Part shown: one piece after another, positions 38,736 through 46,902 of the stretch | Layout of the letters: the number at the start of each line of letters is the position of its first letter | Position numbering within the stretch: the stretch's first letter is position 1 | DNA from: Rhodovulum strictum | GTDB lineage: Bacteria; Pseudomonadota; Alphaproteobacteria; Rhodobacterales; Rhodobacteraceae | NCBI RefSeq assembly: GCF_009649175.1 | Contig: NZ_WJPO01000002.1 | Span: 124,001 to 188,000 of the forward strand | Direction: 5' to 3' | Length of the DNA: 64,000 nt | Program-made: the position numbers and the translations under genes | The notes under the pieces: model-generated | What the model was told of the DNA's origin: nothing | Seen by the model: the letters and a program-made list of their open reading frames with translations, nothing else | Database searches by the model: none

Positions 38736-39482
38736 ATGCAAGGAGCCGAAACAACCGTCGACCCCACGGAAGTCGCCAAATTCGAGGCGATGGCCGCCGA
38801 ATGGTGGGATCCGAACGGCAAGTTCAAGCCGCTCCACATGCTCAACCCCTGCCGGCTGGACTACATCACGCGGCAGATCGCCGCGGAATTCGACCGCGAC
38901 CTGGCGGGCGAGATGCCGTTCAAGGGGCTCAGGCTGCTGGATATCGGCTGCGGCGGCGGGCTTCTGTCCGAACCGATGGCGCGTCTGGGGGCGACGGTCG
39001 TGGGCGCGGATGCGGCCGCGCGCAACATTCCCGTCGCGCGCATCCATGCCGAACAATCGGGGCTGGAGATCGACTATCGCCACACCACCGCCGAGGCGCT
39101 GGCCGAGGCGGGCGAGCAGTTCGACGTGGTGCTGAACATGGAAGTGGTCGAGCATGTGTCCGACCCGCTGGCCTATCTGACCGCCTGCCGGAAGCTCCTG
39201 AAACCCGGCGGGCTGCATCTGTGTTCGACCATCAACCGCAATCCGAAAAGCTTTGCGATGGCGATTGTCGGGGCGGAATATGTCATGCGCTGGCTGCCCA
39301 AGGGCACGCATGAATGGTCCAAGTTCATCACCCCGGACGAGTTGTGCCGCCTGCTGGAACAGGCCGGGCTGAAACCGGTGGACCGCACCGGATTCGTGTT
39401 CAACCCGATCACCTGGGGCTGGTCGCTGTCGAGCCGGGATCTGAGCGTGAACTATGTCACGGCCTCGGTGAAACCGGCCTAA
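38736..39482 (+). CDS. ubiG: Ubiquinone biosynthesis O-methyltransferase
   Basis: A 248-aa enzyme for the two O-methylations of ubiquinone. It contains [22 protein letters not shown] motif [27 protein letters not shown]-like [10 protein letters not shown] and [10 protein letters not shown], then GTHEWSKFI. All are UbiG landmarks. Start ATG 38736 follows a GGAGCG site; the upstream extension overlaps the pip promoter and is not used. Convergent with the MarR gene, sharing four bases at the stops. Confidence 0.95.
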   Translation: MQGAETTVDPTEVAKFEAMAAEWWDPNGKFKPLHMLNPCRLDYITRQIAAEFDRDLAGEMPFKGLRLLDIGCGGGLLSEPMARLGATVVGADAAARNIPVARIHAEQSGLEIDYRHTTAEALAEAGEQFDVVLNMEVVEHVSDPLAYLTACRKLLKPGGLHLCSTINRNPKSFAMAIVGAEYVMRWLPKGTHEWSKFITPDELCRLLEQAGLKPVDRTGFVFNPITWGWSLSSRDLSVNYVTASVKPA

Positions 39483-39922
39483 CGCGGGCCTTCCAGCTTC
39501 TGGCGCAGCATGCGCAGTACGGGCAGCGCGGCGCGCAGGCGGTCCTCGCCGATATCGGCAACGGCCTCGGCCAGGATCGGGGTCATCACCTGGATCGCCG
39601 CATCGCGCGCGGCCCGGCCCGACGGGCTGATCGAGACCATCTTGCGCCGCGCATCGTCCCAGTCGGGGCGGATATGCACATGCCCCGCCCAGTCCAGCCG
39701 GTTCAGCGTGTTGGTCATCGCGCCGCGGGTGACGTGAAAGGCAGCGGCCAGCTGCGCCGGGCTGCGTTCCACGTTCAGATGCGCCAGATGGTTCAGGACC
39801 GAAAAATGGCTGAGTTCCATCCCCTTGGGCAAGGCCCGGGAAATGCGGTTGCGCGCAAGCTGGTCGGCCATGAAGATCTCGCTGAACAGCGTCACGGCCA
39901 GATTGTCGCCGATCTCGGTCAC
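39479..39922 (-). CDS. MarR-family transcriptional regulator
   Basis: A 147-aa winged-helix repressor-type protein. The helix-turn-helix region is [20 protein letters not shown] (about 58-77), with the wing at [17 protein letters not shown]. Start GTG 39922 overlaps the stop of the nitrilase-like gene (GTGA), so it is the last gene of the grxC-nitrilase-marR run and may control that unit or a distant redox target. Ligand unknown. Confidence 0.88.
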   Translation of the reverse strand: MTEIGDNLAVTLFSEIFMADQLARNRISRALPKGMELSHFSVLNHLAHLNVERSPAQLAAAFHVTRGAMTNTLNRLDWAGHVHIRPDWDDARRKMVSISPSGRAARDAAIQVMTPILAEAVADIGEDRLRAALPVLRMLRQKLEGPR

Positions 39923-40752
39923 GTCGGCGGCGCAAAGGGCCGGTCATGCGTGATCGAGGGCACACGGGCCCGGGCGCGCGCCACCTCCTGACGGTCGATC
40001 TGGACATAGGTGATGCCCGGCGCGGTGCCGCCATCGGCCAGCACCTCGCCCCAGGGCGCCACGGCCAGCGAATGGCCATGGGTGCGGCGCGGGCGTCCCT
40101 CGGTCGCGGGGTGCAACCCGCATTGCGCGGGCGCCAGAACGTAACAGCCCGTCTCGATCGCGCGCGCCCGGAGCAGGGTTTCCCAATGGGCAACGCCGGT
40201 GACCGGCGAGAAGGCGGCCGGAATGGTCAGGATCTCGGCCCCGCCCTTGGCAAGCGCGCGGTAAAGATGGGGGAATCGCAGGTCGTAGCAGATCGACATC
40301 CCGACAGTGCCGAACGGTGTCCGGGCCAGAACGGCGCGGTCGCCGGGCCGGAAGGCATCCGATTCGCGATAGCTCTCGGTCTCGGTGATCTGCACGTCGA
40401 ACATGTGGATCTTGTCGTAATGCGCGGCGATGGACCCATCCGGCGCGATCAGGAAGGACCGGTTGGCAAAGCGGCCATCCGCGTCATGGGTCCGCAGCCC
40501 AAGCGAGCCGATCAACAGCCAGATACGGGCATTGACCGCCTCCTGGCGCAGGGCCGACAGCATCGCGTCGTCTTCCTCGTGGGACAGAACGCGCTGCTGC
40601 TGCGCCCGGCTGGACGACAGGCAGTTCGTGACCTCGGGCGTCAGCACGAAACCCGCGCCGCCCGCGGCCGCCTCGCGCACCATTTCGCAGGCCGGGGCGA
40701 TATTGTCCTCGGGCACGTCGCCCGATGTCATCTGGATCAGGGCCACCCGCAT
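39919..40752 (-). CDS. Carbon-nitrogen hydrolase (nitrilase superfamily)
   Basis: A 277-aa enzyme with the Glu-Lys-Cys triad visible in LTPEVTNCLSS (Glu), YDKIHMFDV (Lys) and SICYDLRFPHLYR (Cys). ETESYRESD and the pattern around Cys match the Nit1/Nit2 branch, which includes omega-amidases and deaminated-glutathione amidases. Adjacent grxC (5 bases) fits a glutathione-related role, but this is inference. Start ATG 40752 opens directly onto the conserved MRVALIQMTSG. Confidence 0.9.
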   Translation of the reverse strand: MRVALIQMTSGDVPEDNIAPACEMVREAAAGGAGFVLTPEVTNCLSSSRAQQQRVLSHEEDDAMLSALRQEAVNARIWLLIGSLGLRTHDADGRFANRSFLIAPDGSIAAHYDKIHMFDVQITETESYRESDAFRPGDRAVLARTPFGTVGMSICYDLRFPHLYRALAKGGAEILTIPAAFSPVTGVAHWETLLRARAIETGCYVLAPAQCGLHPATEGRPRRTHGHSLAVAPWGEVLADGGTAPGITYVQIDRQEVARARARVPSITHDRPFAPPT

Positions 40753-40757
40753 TGCCG

Positions 40758-41015
40758 TCACCCCGCCAGCAGAGGATCGAGCTTGCCCGCCCGGTCCAGC
40801 GCATAAAGATCGTCGCAGCCGCCCACATGGATCTCGCCGATGAAGATCTGCGGCACCGTATGCCTGCCCTGTGCGCGGGCCATCATCTGCTGGCGCAGCG
40901 CGGGTTCGGCGCCGACGTCGATTTCCGAATAGCTGACGCCCTTTTGCTGCAACAGCCGCTTGGCGGCGTGGCAATAGCCGCATAGCGGCGCTGTGTAGAT
41001 TTCAACCGGTTGCAT
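40758..41015 (-). CDS. grxC: Glutaredoxin 3
   Basis: An 85-aa dithiol glutaredoxin. The active site is APLCGYCHAAKRLL (CGYC rather than the commoner CPYC), followed by the glutathione-binding TVPQIFIG and GGCDDLYALD. Start ATG 41015 gives the standard short form. It lies between comF (36 bases) and the nitrilase gene (5 bases). Confidence 0.94.
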   Translation of the reverse strand: MQPVEIYTAPLCGYCHAAKRLLQQKGVSYSEIDVGAEPALRQQMMARAQGRHTVPQIFIGEIHVGGCDDLYALDRAGKLDPLLAG

Positions 41016-41051
41016 GGTCCGTTTTCCTTGTCTCGGCCGCACTATAGGCGA

Positions 41052-41771
41052 TCACGGCGCTTTCGCAACGCGGGCCAGAACCAGCACGCGCACGTCTTCG
41101 GCCCCGGCGGCCAGACAGGCTTCGGCCGCCACCGACAGCGTCGCGCCAGAGGTCATCACATCGTCGACCAGCAGCACCGTGCGGCCGCGCAGCCGTTCGC
41201 GATAGCGCGGGTGGACGGCAATCGCGCCCGACAGGTTGGCAAAGCGTTCCTCCGCGCCCATGCCCTCCTGCACGCGGGTCTTGCGCGGCCGGATCAGAAG
41301 GTCGGGCCAATGCACAAAGCCCGCCCCCTCGGCCACGCCTGCCGACAACAGCGCGGCCTGGTTGTAGCGCCGCCGCAAAAGCCGCCAGCGATGCAGCGGC
41401 ACCGGCGCGACCACCATCCCGGGTGTCAGGATCGGCCGGCCAGCACGCAGCATCCATTCGGCGGCGGGACGCGCCAGTTCGGTCCGGTCGGCATGCTTGA
41501 AGGACAGAACCATCTTGCGCGCCTTGTCGCGATACAGCAGCGCCGCGCGCCCGTGCGACCAGGGCCGCGGCCGGGCAAGACAATCGTCGCAATATTCGGG
41601 CGTACCGCTATCCTCGCCCGGCAGCGGCGTGCCGCAGCAATCGCAGACCAGCCCGGCGATGAAATCCATCTGGCCCCAGCAGGCGGCGCACAGGGCGAAG
41701 TCGCGGTCCACCATCTCGCCGCAAGAGACGCAGCGGGGTGGATAGATCAGTCGCAATGCGCTTTGAAACAT
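41052..41771 (-). CDS. ComF-family phosphoribosyltransferase-like protein
   Basis: A 239-aa protein with an N-terminal double zinc ribbon (PPRCVSCGE, CAACWG, CDCCG, YCDDC) and a C-terminal phosphoribosyltransferase fold. The PRPP loop is VLLVDDVMTSGATL, and APVPLHRWRLLRRRYNQ is the ComF signature. ComF proteins assist DNA uptake in competent bacteria, but the homologues in non-competent species have unproven roles. Divergent from the 41815 gene. Confidence 0.88.
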   Translation of the reverse strand: MFQSALRLIYPPRCVSCGEMVDRDFALCAACWGQMDFIAGLVCDCCGTPLPGEDSGTPEYCDDCLARPRPWSHGRAALLYRDKARKMVLSFKHADRTELARPAAEWMLRAGRPILTPGMVVAPVPLHRWRLLRRRYNQAALLSAGVAEGAGFVHWPDLLIRPRKTRVQEGMGAEERFANLSGAIAVHPRYRERLRGRTVLLVDDVMTSGATLSVAAEACLAAGAEDVRVLVLARVAKAP

Positions 41772-41814
41772 CCGGCCCCGCCCCTACATTCGCCCTTCGA
41801 TTGGCGGAGACCCG

Positions 41815-42657
41815 ATGCAGAGCCCACCCGACCTGACCGACCGCGCGGCGCTGATCCGCCACCGCGCCCGCGCCCGCCGCGCGCCCGCGCTGTTCCTGCA
41901 CGGGCTGGCGGCTGACGAGATTCAGGAAAGGCTCACCGAGGTTAACAGAAGCTTTACGGCCCCGGCCATCGTCACGGGTTTTCCCGAGATGTGGCGCCAA
42001 TGCTTTCCCCGGGCGCGTGTTGTTGAAGATTGCGAAACGCTGGAGCTGGAGCCCGGCACACACGATCTTGTGATCCATGCGCTGTGCCTGCATTGGGCGA
42101 ACGATCCCGTGGGGCAATTGGTGCAGTGCCGCCGTGCGCTGCGCCCCGACGGGCTGTTCCTGGCGGTGCTGTTCGGCGGGCGCAGCCTGCATGAATTGCG
42201 ATCCGCGCTGGCCGAGGCCGAGGTGGCGCTGACCGGGGGCCTGTCGCCCCGGGTGCTGCCGATGGGCGAGATCCGCGATCTGGGGGCGCTGTTGCAGCGC
42301 GCCGGATATGCCCTGCCGGTGGCCGATTCCGCCCGCCATACCGTCAGTTACGAAACCCCCGTCCACCTGATGCGCGACTTGCGCGCGATGGGCGAGACCA
42401 ACGCCCTGGCCGCGCGCCACCGCTGCATCCCCTCCCGCGCGCTGTTTGCCGAGGCCGCCCGGCGCTATGCCCAGGCCCATGCCGGGCCGGATGGCCGCAT
42501 CCCCGCGACCGCCGAGATGATCTACCTTGCAGGGTGGGCACCGGCCGACACGCAACCCAGGCCCTTGCCCCCCGGGTCTGCCAGTACCCGGCTGGCCGAT
42601 GCGCTGGGGACGATCGAGCGCGGGGTCTTCGGTCCGGGGGACCGGGGATCAGATTGA
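41815..42657 (+). CDS. Methyltransferase-fold protein lacking SAM motif I
   Basis: A 280-aa protein of the BioC/NDUFAF5-like Methyltransf_11 group: IHALCLHWANDPVGQLVQCR, ALRPDGLFLAVLFGG and TGGLSPRVLPMGEIRDLG. Where motif I (E/D-x-G-x-G-x-G) should be, the sequence instead reads PAIVTGFPEMWRQCFP, so classical SAM binding looks lost. From memory, related Rhodobacteraceae proteins share this, so it is not a local defect. ATG 41815 has GGCGGAGA upstream. In eukaryotes NDUFAF5 modifies a complex I subunit; no such role can be claimed here. Confidence 0.72.
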   Translation: MQSPPDLTDRAALIRHRARARRAPALFLHGLAADEIQERLTEVNRSFTAPAIVTGFPEMWRQCFPRARVVEDCETLELEPGTHDLVIHALCLHWANDPVGQLVQCRRALRPDGLFLAVLFGGRSLHELRSALAEAEVALTGGLSPRVLPMGEIRDLGALLQRAGYALPVADSARHTVSYETPVHLMRDLRAMGETNALAARHRCIPSRALFAEAARRYAQAHAGPDGRIPATAEMIYLAGWAPADTQPRPLPPGSASTRLADALGTIERGVFGPGDRGSD

Positions 42658-42681
42658 CCCCCGCCGAAATACGTTTATGTG
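42654..42681 (+). promoter_or_regulatory. Candidate hemH promoter
   Basis: -35 TTGACC (42654-42659, overlapping the upstream stop codon), 16-base spacer and -10 TATGTG (42676-42681). It gives hemH a leader of about 45 bases. Confidence 0.4.
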
Positions 42682-42730
42682 CTTGAGGTATTCCAAGTTG
42701 AAGTCCGACAAAGACCCCGGAAAACATGTG

Positions 42731-43822
42731 ATGTTCGACTCCAAGCAAGACCGGAGCAAGGTCGGCCTGTCCGTTGCGACAGCCGAACGCCCGGCCCACG
42801 CCCCCGCCGACCACCCGCGGATCCCGCCCGAAAAGGTGGGCATCCTGCTGGCGAATCTGGGCACGCCGGACAATTACGACTACTGGTCGATGCGGCGCTA
42901 TCTGAACGAGTTCCTGTCGGACAAGCGCGTGATCGACTATTCCGCCTGGGTCTGGCAGCCGATCCTGCAACTTGTGGTGCTGACCAAGCGCCCCTTCGCC
43001 TCGGGCGAGGCGTACAAATCGATCTGGAATCACGAGGCGGGGGAAAGCCCGCTGATGACCATCACCCGGTCGCAGACGATCAAGGTCCGCGAGGCGCTGG
43101 AAGCCAGCTTCGGCAACGAGGTCGTGGTCGATTTCTGCATGCGCTATGGCAGCCCCTCGACCAAGTCCAAGGTGCGCGAGATGGTCGACAAGGGCTGCCG
43201 CAAGATCCTGTTCTTCCCGCTTTACCCGCAATATTCGGGCACCACCTCGGCCACCGCGAACGACCATTTCTTCCGCGCCCTGATGGAGGAGAAATGGCAG
43301 CCGCAGGTCCGCACCGTTCCCGCCTATTTCGACAATCCGGTTTATGTCGACGCGCTGGCCTCCTCGGTCGAGCGGGCCTATGCGGCGCTGGAGCACAAGC
43401 CCGATGTGCTGGTCTGTTCCTATCACGGGGTACCGACGCGCTACCTGACCGAGGGCGACCCCTATCATTGCCAGTGCCTGAAAACGACGCGCCTGCTGAA
43501 GGAACGGCTGGGCTGGGCCGATGACCGGATCACGACCACCTTCCAGTCGCGATTCGGCCCCGAGGAATGGCTGCAACCCTATACCGTCGAGGAAGTCGCC
43601 CGGCTGGCCGAGCACGGCAAGAAGCGGATCGCGGTGATCGCGCCCGCCTTCTCGGCCGATTGCATCGAGACGCTGGAAGAGATCAACGAGGAAATCCGCG
43701 AAAGCTTCGAAGAGGCGGGCGGCGAGGAATTCACCTATATCCCCTGCCTGAACGACGACGAGGCGCATATCCGCGCTCTGTGCGAGGTGATCCGCACCCA
43801 TCTGCGCGGCTGGGTGGACTGA
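42731..43822 (+). CDS. hemH: Ferrochelatase
   Basis: A 363-aa enzyme inserting Fe(II) into protoporphyrin IX. VGILLANLGTPDNYDYWSMR, FFPLYPQYSGTTSATA, CSYHGVPTRYL (metal-ligand His) and SADCIETLEEI (Glu) are all family motifs. I chose ATG 42731 (MFDSKQDRSK); an ATG at 42677 is possible but sits inside the -10 region of the candidate promoter. A strong terminator follows. Rhodobacteraceae can need high haem flux; regulation is not visible beyond the promoter. Confidence 0.95.
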   Translation: MFDSKQDRSKVGLSVATAERPAHAPADHPRIPPEKVGILLANLGTPDNYDYWSMRRYLNEFLSDKRVIDYSAWVWQPILQLVVLTKRPFASGEAYKSIWNHEAGESPLMTITRSQTIKVREALEASFGNEVVVDFCMRYGSPSTKSKVREMVDKGCRKILFFPLYPQYSGTTSATANDHFFRALMEEKWQPQVRTVPAYFDNPVYVDALASSVERAYAALEHKPDVLVCSYHGVPTRYLTEGDPYHCQCLKTTRLLKERLGWADDRITTTFQSRFGPEEWLQPYTVEEVARLAEHGKKRIAVIAPAFSADCIETLEEINEEIRESFEEAGGEEFTYIPCLNDDEAHIRALCEVIRTHLRGWVD

Positions 43823-43857
43823 AACCGCGCCTGCCGGATTTCCGGACGGCAAAGAAA

Positions 43858-43884
43858 AAGGCGGTGGGAAACCACCGCCTTCTT
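43858..43884 (+). terminator. hemH terminator
   Basis: Stem AAGGCGGTGG / CCACCGCCTT (43858-43867 with 43872-43881), a GAAA tetraloop, then CTTT. The A-rich 5' side also makes it usable for the convergent small gene. Confidence 0.85.
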
Positions 43885-43903
43885 TCGTTTCACTGTCCGG
43901 GGA

Positions 43904-44083
43904 TCAGTCCGCGATCACGGCCGCGAGCAGGATCAGGGCCAGGATCGGAACGATGATGCCACCGGCCGAGGACGAGGTGTCCTGAACGATGACTTCGGGT
44001 TCCATCACGGGCGGCGCCATGTTGCCGGCGAAACCGGCAGTGGCGGCGACCGAAACAGCGGCGGCAAGGGCAATCTTCTTCAT
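43904..44083 (-). CDS. Small exported/membrane protein, 59 aa
   Basis: Signal peptide MKKIALAAAVSVAATAGFAG, a short Pro/Glu/Val linker (NMAPPVMEPEVIVQ) with a SSS run, and a C-terminal hydrophobic helix GGIIVPILALILLAAVIAD. So it is a bitopic or cleaved-and-reanchored protein. ATG 44083 has AGGAGAG five bases upstream, and a good promoter lies further up. It is a genuine short gene overlooked by a 60-aa cut-off. Similar proteins next to hemH are familiar to me from Rhodobacteraceae, with no known function. Confidence 0.78.
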   Translation of the reverse strand: MKKIALAAAVSVAATAGFAGNMAPPVMEPEVIVQDTSSSAGGIIVPILALILLAAVIAD

Positions 44084-44152
44084 GGGTCTCTCCTACAACA
44101 GCTCGAGACGGATCGCTCCGCCCCTCGCATGCATCCAAGGCATGTAGACCTT

Positions 44153-44181
44153 GTCTAGTCCACGACTCGCGATTTTTTCAA
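44153..44181 (-). promoter_or_regulatory. Promoter for the 59-aa protein
   Basis: Minus strand: -35 TTGAAA (44176-44181), 17-base spacer and -10 CTAGAC (44153-44158). The leader would be about 63 bases. Confidence 0.45.
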
Positions 44182-44221
44182 TCGGAGAGAGGATCTTGCC
44201 CCTTAACTCCGCGAATTGTCG

Positions 44222-44824
44222 TCAAATAAGCAACACCTGCGTCCCGACCTTGGCCAGATCGAACAGTTCGGCGATATGCTCGTTGTAAAGGCCGACGCAG
44301 CCATTCGACGACCGCCGGCCGATCTTGCGCGTGTCGTGGGTGCCGTGGATCCGGTAATAGGTCCAGCTCAGGTGAAGCGCGTGGGTGCCCAGCGGGTTGT
44401 CGGGCCCCGGCGGAACATAGTCCGGCCATTCGGGATTGCGCTGCTTCATCGCCGGGGTGGGGCGCCAGTCGGGGCCTTCGACCTTGCGGATGATCGAGGT
44501 TCGCCCGCGGCGGGTCAGGTCGTCGGACATCGGCACCGAGGTCGGATAGACCTTGTAGACCGACCGATCCTCGGACCAGAAATGCAGTGCGCGCGACGAG
44601 ATATCGACCAGAACGGCGCCGTTGCGCAGGTCCGAGAAATAGGGCTGCCAGTCCAGCGCGCGGAACATCGACGTGTTGCGACGGGCCTGCGCGACCGGCT
44701 GTTCCATCTCGGTGGTTTCGGCGAGGACAGCGGGCGCGGCCAGCCCGCCCAGCAGCACGGCCGATCCGCCCACGAATCGCCGGCGCGTCACGCTACATGG
44801 GGTAAAGGGGGACTTGCTGCTCAC
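44222..44824 (-). CDS. L,D-transpeptidase with Tat signal
   Basis: A 200-aa periplasmic enzyme making or editing 3-3 peptidoglycan crosslinks or tethering proteins. A twin-arginine signal (TRRRFVGGSAVLLGG, cleavage near VLAET) precedes the YkuD domain, whose catalytic His160 (YYRIHGTHD) and Cys176 (SSNGCVGLYN) are intact. GTG 44824 with GGAG six bases upstream is the start, and a promoter with TATATA -10 lies 40 bases upstream. Third position in an envelope-gene cluster. Confidence 0.93.
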   Translation of the reverse strand: MSSKSPFTPCSVTRRRFVGGSAVLLGGLAAPAVLAETTEMEQPVAQARRNTSMFRALDWQPYFSDLRNGAVLVDISSRALHFWSEDRSVYKVYPTSVPMSDDLTRRGRTSIIRKVEGPDWRPTPAMKQRNPEWPDYVPPGPDNPLGTHALHLSWTYYRIHGTHDTRKIGRRSSNGCVGLYNEHIAELFDLAKVGTQVLLI

Positions 44825-44863
44825 CTTTCGCTCCGTTCCTGGATTGGTTCAACATATCGCCTT

Positions 44864-44892
44864 TATATAAGCGCGCAGGGCGGGTCCAGCAA
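44864..44892 (-). promoter_or_regulatory. Promoter for the Tat L,D-transpeptidase
   Basis: Minus strand: -35 TTGCTG (44887-44892), 17-base spacer and -10 TATATA (44864-44869). The predicted start is about 33 bases upstream of the GTG. Confidence 0.55.
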
Positions 44893-44975
44893 TTCAAAGA
44901 CCCGTCAGCGCTTTGGGGATTTGAACCTGCCGCGCAGAGCGGCTAGACATCGGCGAAATCGAACAGGACGCCCCG

Positions 44976-45512
44976 ATGAAAGCTCTGGTCCCGGTACTTG
45001 CGATCGCCCTTGCCGTCTCGGCATGCACCCCTACCACCCCCGTCCAGCTTGGGCCCGACGGCCGGCCCCTGCCGCAGGTCTACCGCATCTCGCAGGCGGA
45101 CCGGGCGCGCATCCAGTACCGGATGCTGGACGCGGTGAACGCCCTGCGCCAGGCCCGCGGCGTGCAGTTGCTTGAACTTGACGCGCGCCTGACCGCCGCC
45201 GCCGCCACCCATTCGCGCGACATGTCGGTGCAGAACAGGCCCTGGAATTTCGGCTCGGACGGATCCTCGACCCTCGACCGGGTGGCGCGCGCGGGCTACC
45301 AGGGGGGTGTCGGTGTCGAGCTGATCGCCGAGACCTACGAGACCGAACTCGAGATTCTGGCCGCGTGGCTGGAGGATCCCGAAAAGCGCGAGGCGTTGCT
45401 GGTGCCGAACCTCACCGATCTCGGCTTTGCCTATTACCAGGAACCGAACGGCAAGATCTGGTGGACGCTGATCACCGGCTCGCGGTCCACACGGATGGCC
45501 TCGGCGCTCTGA
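44976..45512 (+). CDS. CAP (SCP/PR-1-like) domain lipoprotein
   Basis: A 178-aa protein. A signal peptide with lipobox AVSAC (Cys17) suggests an envelope lipoprotein. The CAP fold is indicated by MLDAVNALRQARGVQLLELD, LTAAAATHSRDMSVQNRPWN and the C-terminal LGFAYYQEPNGKIWWTLI. CAP proteins are often secreted and act at walls or membranes; the bacterial role is not settled. It lies between two L,D-transpeptidase genes, divergent from one and convergent with the other (6-base gap). Confidence 0.88.
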   Translation: MKALVPVLAIALAVSACTPTTPVQLGPDGRPLPQVYRISQADRARIQYRMLDAVNALRQARGVQLLELDARLTAAAATHSRDMSVQNRPWNFGSDGSSTLDRVARAGYQGGVGVELIAETYETELEILAAWLEDPEKREALLVPNLTDLGFAYYQEPNGKIWWTLITGSRSTRMASAL

Positions 45513-45518
45513 CCGGCC

Positions 45519-46013
45519 TCAGGGCAGGATGTCGATCACGGTGCCGTCGCGCACCATGGCATAGATTTGCTCGATCTCGCGGTCTGAAACCGCGATGCAG
45601 CCCGCCGTCCAGTCGCGACGCTTGCCCTTGTGCTTGCCCGCGCGGCCATGGATGAAGATATCCCCGCCCGGGCTGAGGCCCAGCGCGCGCGCCACCTCGA
45701 CATCGCGTTCGTTCGGGTAGGAAATGCCGATCGACAGGTGGAAATTGCTGTTCGGATTGCGCCGGTCGATCAGGTAGCGCCCTTCGGGCGTGCGCCCGTC
45801 GCCCTCGTGCAGCTTGTGCCCGCTCGGCTGGAACCCCAGCCCGACATCGAACCCCTTGAGCACCTTGTCATGGTGCAGCAGATACATCCGCCGCTTGTCC
45901 TTGAACACCACGACCCGGGTGACCTCGGGGCCGTTATAGGTTCTGAATTTCGATCCGCAGGCGGACAGCGCAAGACACGCCCCCGCCGCCAAGAAAGCAC
46001 GTCGTCCGATCAT
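45519..46013 (-). CDS. L,D-transpeptidase lipoprotein
   Basis: A 164-aa YkuD-domain protein. The start MIGRRAFLAAGACLALSAC combines a twin-arginine motif with a lipobox (Cys19), so it is probably a Tat-exported lipoprotein. The catalytic His122 (DIFIHGRAGKHKGK) and Cys139 (DWTAGCIAVSD) are present, and GDGRTPEGRYLI is the family loop. It is the third YkuD enzyme in the window and the one with a membrane anchor. NaV channel gene follows upstream on the same strand (32 bases). Confidence 0.92.
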   Translation of the reverse strand: MIGRRAFLAAGACLALSACGSKFRTYNGPEVTRVVVFKDKRRMYLLHHDKVLKGFDVGLGFQPSGHKLHEGDGRTPEGRYLIDRRNPNSNFHLSIGISYPNERDVEVARALGLSPGGDIFIHGRAGKHKGKRRDWTAGCIAVSDREIEQIYAMVRDGTVIDILP

Positions 46014-46045
46014 TCCCGCCTTGTCCGCTCGTTCCGGGTTCTTGC

Positions 46046-46873
46046 CTAGGGGCGATCATACGCGATCTTTCGGGCGGATTCATCCCGCAAACGCGCATCG
46101 CTGCCGGTATCCGGCACCGGCAGCCGGGCCTCGATCGCCGCCAGCCGCGACAGCACCTCGTCGCGATAGGCATCAGTCTTCTGCGTGTCCTCCTCGTGAT
46201 GGGCGTCCTGCATCGAGTTCACGATGAGACCGACCAGAAGGTTCACCACCGCAAAGGTCGTGACCATGATGAACGGCACGAAGAACGCCCAGGCATAGGG
46301 GAAAACCTCCATCACCGGGCGGACGATGCCCATGGACCAGCTTTCCAGCGTCATCACCTGGAACAGCGAATAGGCTGACAGGCCCAGCGTGCCGAACCAG
46401 TCGGGAAAGGCGTCGCCGAAAAGCTTGGTCGCCATCACCGCGCCGATATAGAAGATCATCCCCATCAGCAGAAAGACCGAGCCCATGCCCGGCAGCGCGT
46501 TGATGAACCCCTCGACCACCCGGCGCAGGCTGGGCGCGACCGAGATCACGCGCAACAGACGCAGGATGCGCAGCGCCCGCAGCACGCTGAGCGTCTGCGC
46601 ACCGGGCACCAGCGAGATGCCGACGATCACGAAATCGAAGATGTTCCAGCCCGCGCGGAAAAAGGACAGGCGATAGGCGATCAGCTTGGCCGCGATTTCC
46701 GCGACGAAGATCGCAAGGCACAGCTGGTCCAGCAGAAGGATCAGTGGGCCTGCCTCGGCCATGATGCTGTCGGACGTCTCCATCCCCAGCAGCACGGCAT
46801 TGAACAGGATCACGCCCATGATGGCGTTGCGTGTGACGGGGCGCTCCAGCGCCTGGGCCAGTCTGTCCCTCAT
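46046..46873 (-). CDS. Bacterial voltage-gated sodium channel (NaChBac family)
   Basis: A 275-aa single 6-TM domain that would form a tetramer in the inner membrane. The S4 sensor is LRALRILRLLRVISVAPSLR, with arginines every third residue. The selectivity filter MTLESWSMG is the same TLESWSM found in NavAb/NaChBac relatives and marks Na+ rather than K+ selectivity. The C-terminal cytoplasmic tail (EDTQKTDAYRDEVLSRLAAIEARL) looks like the usual coiled-coil neck. Often linked to motility or pH homeostasis in marine and alkaliphilic bacteria. Confidence 0.93.
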   Translation of the reverse strand: MRDRLAQALERPVTRNAIMGVILFNAVLLGMETSDSIMAEAGPLILLLDQLCLAIFVAEIAAKLIAYRLSFFRAGWNIFDFVIVGISLVPGAQTLSVLRALRILRLLRVISVAPSLRRVVEGFINALPGMGSVFLLMGMIFYIGAVMATKLFGDAFPDWFGTLGLSAYSLFQVMTLESWSMGIVRPVMEVFPYAWAFFVPFIMVTTFAVVNLLVGLIVNSMQDAHHEEDTQKTDAYRDEVLSRLAAIEARLPVPDTGSDARLRDESARKIAYDRP

Positions 46874-46902
46874 TGCTCCACTCGAATCGGGATTCCGCTT
46901 TG

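Noticed and set aside
43890-44138. Minus-strand 82-codon frame with CPCRRC-like cysteines
   Set aside because: Out of frame with the 59-aa exported protein, which has a proper signal peptide and Shine-Dalgarno.
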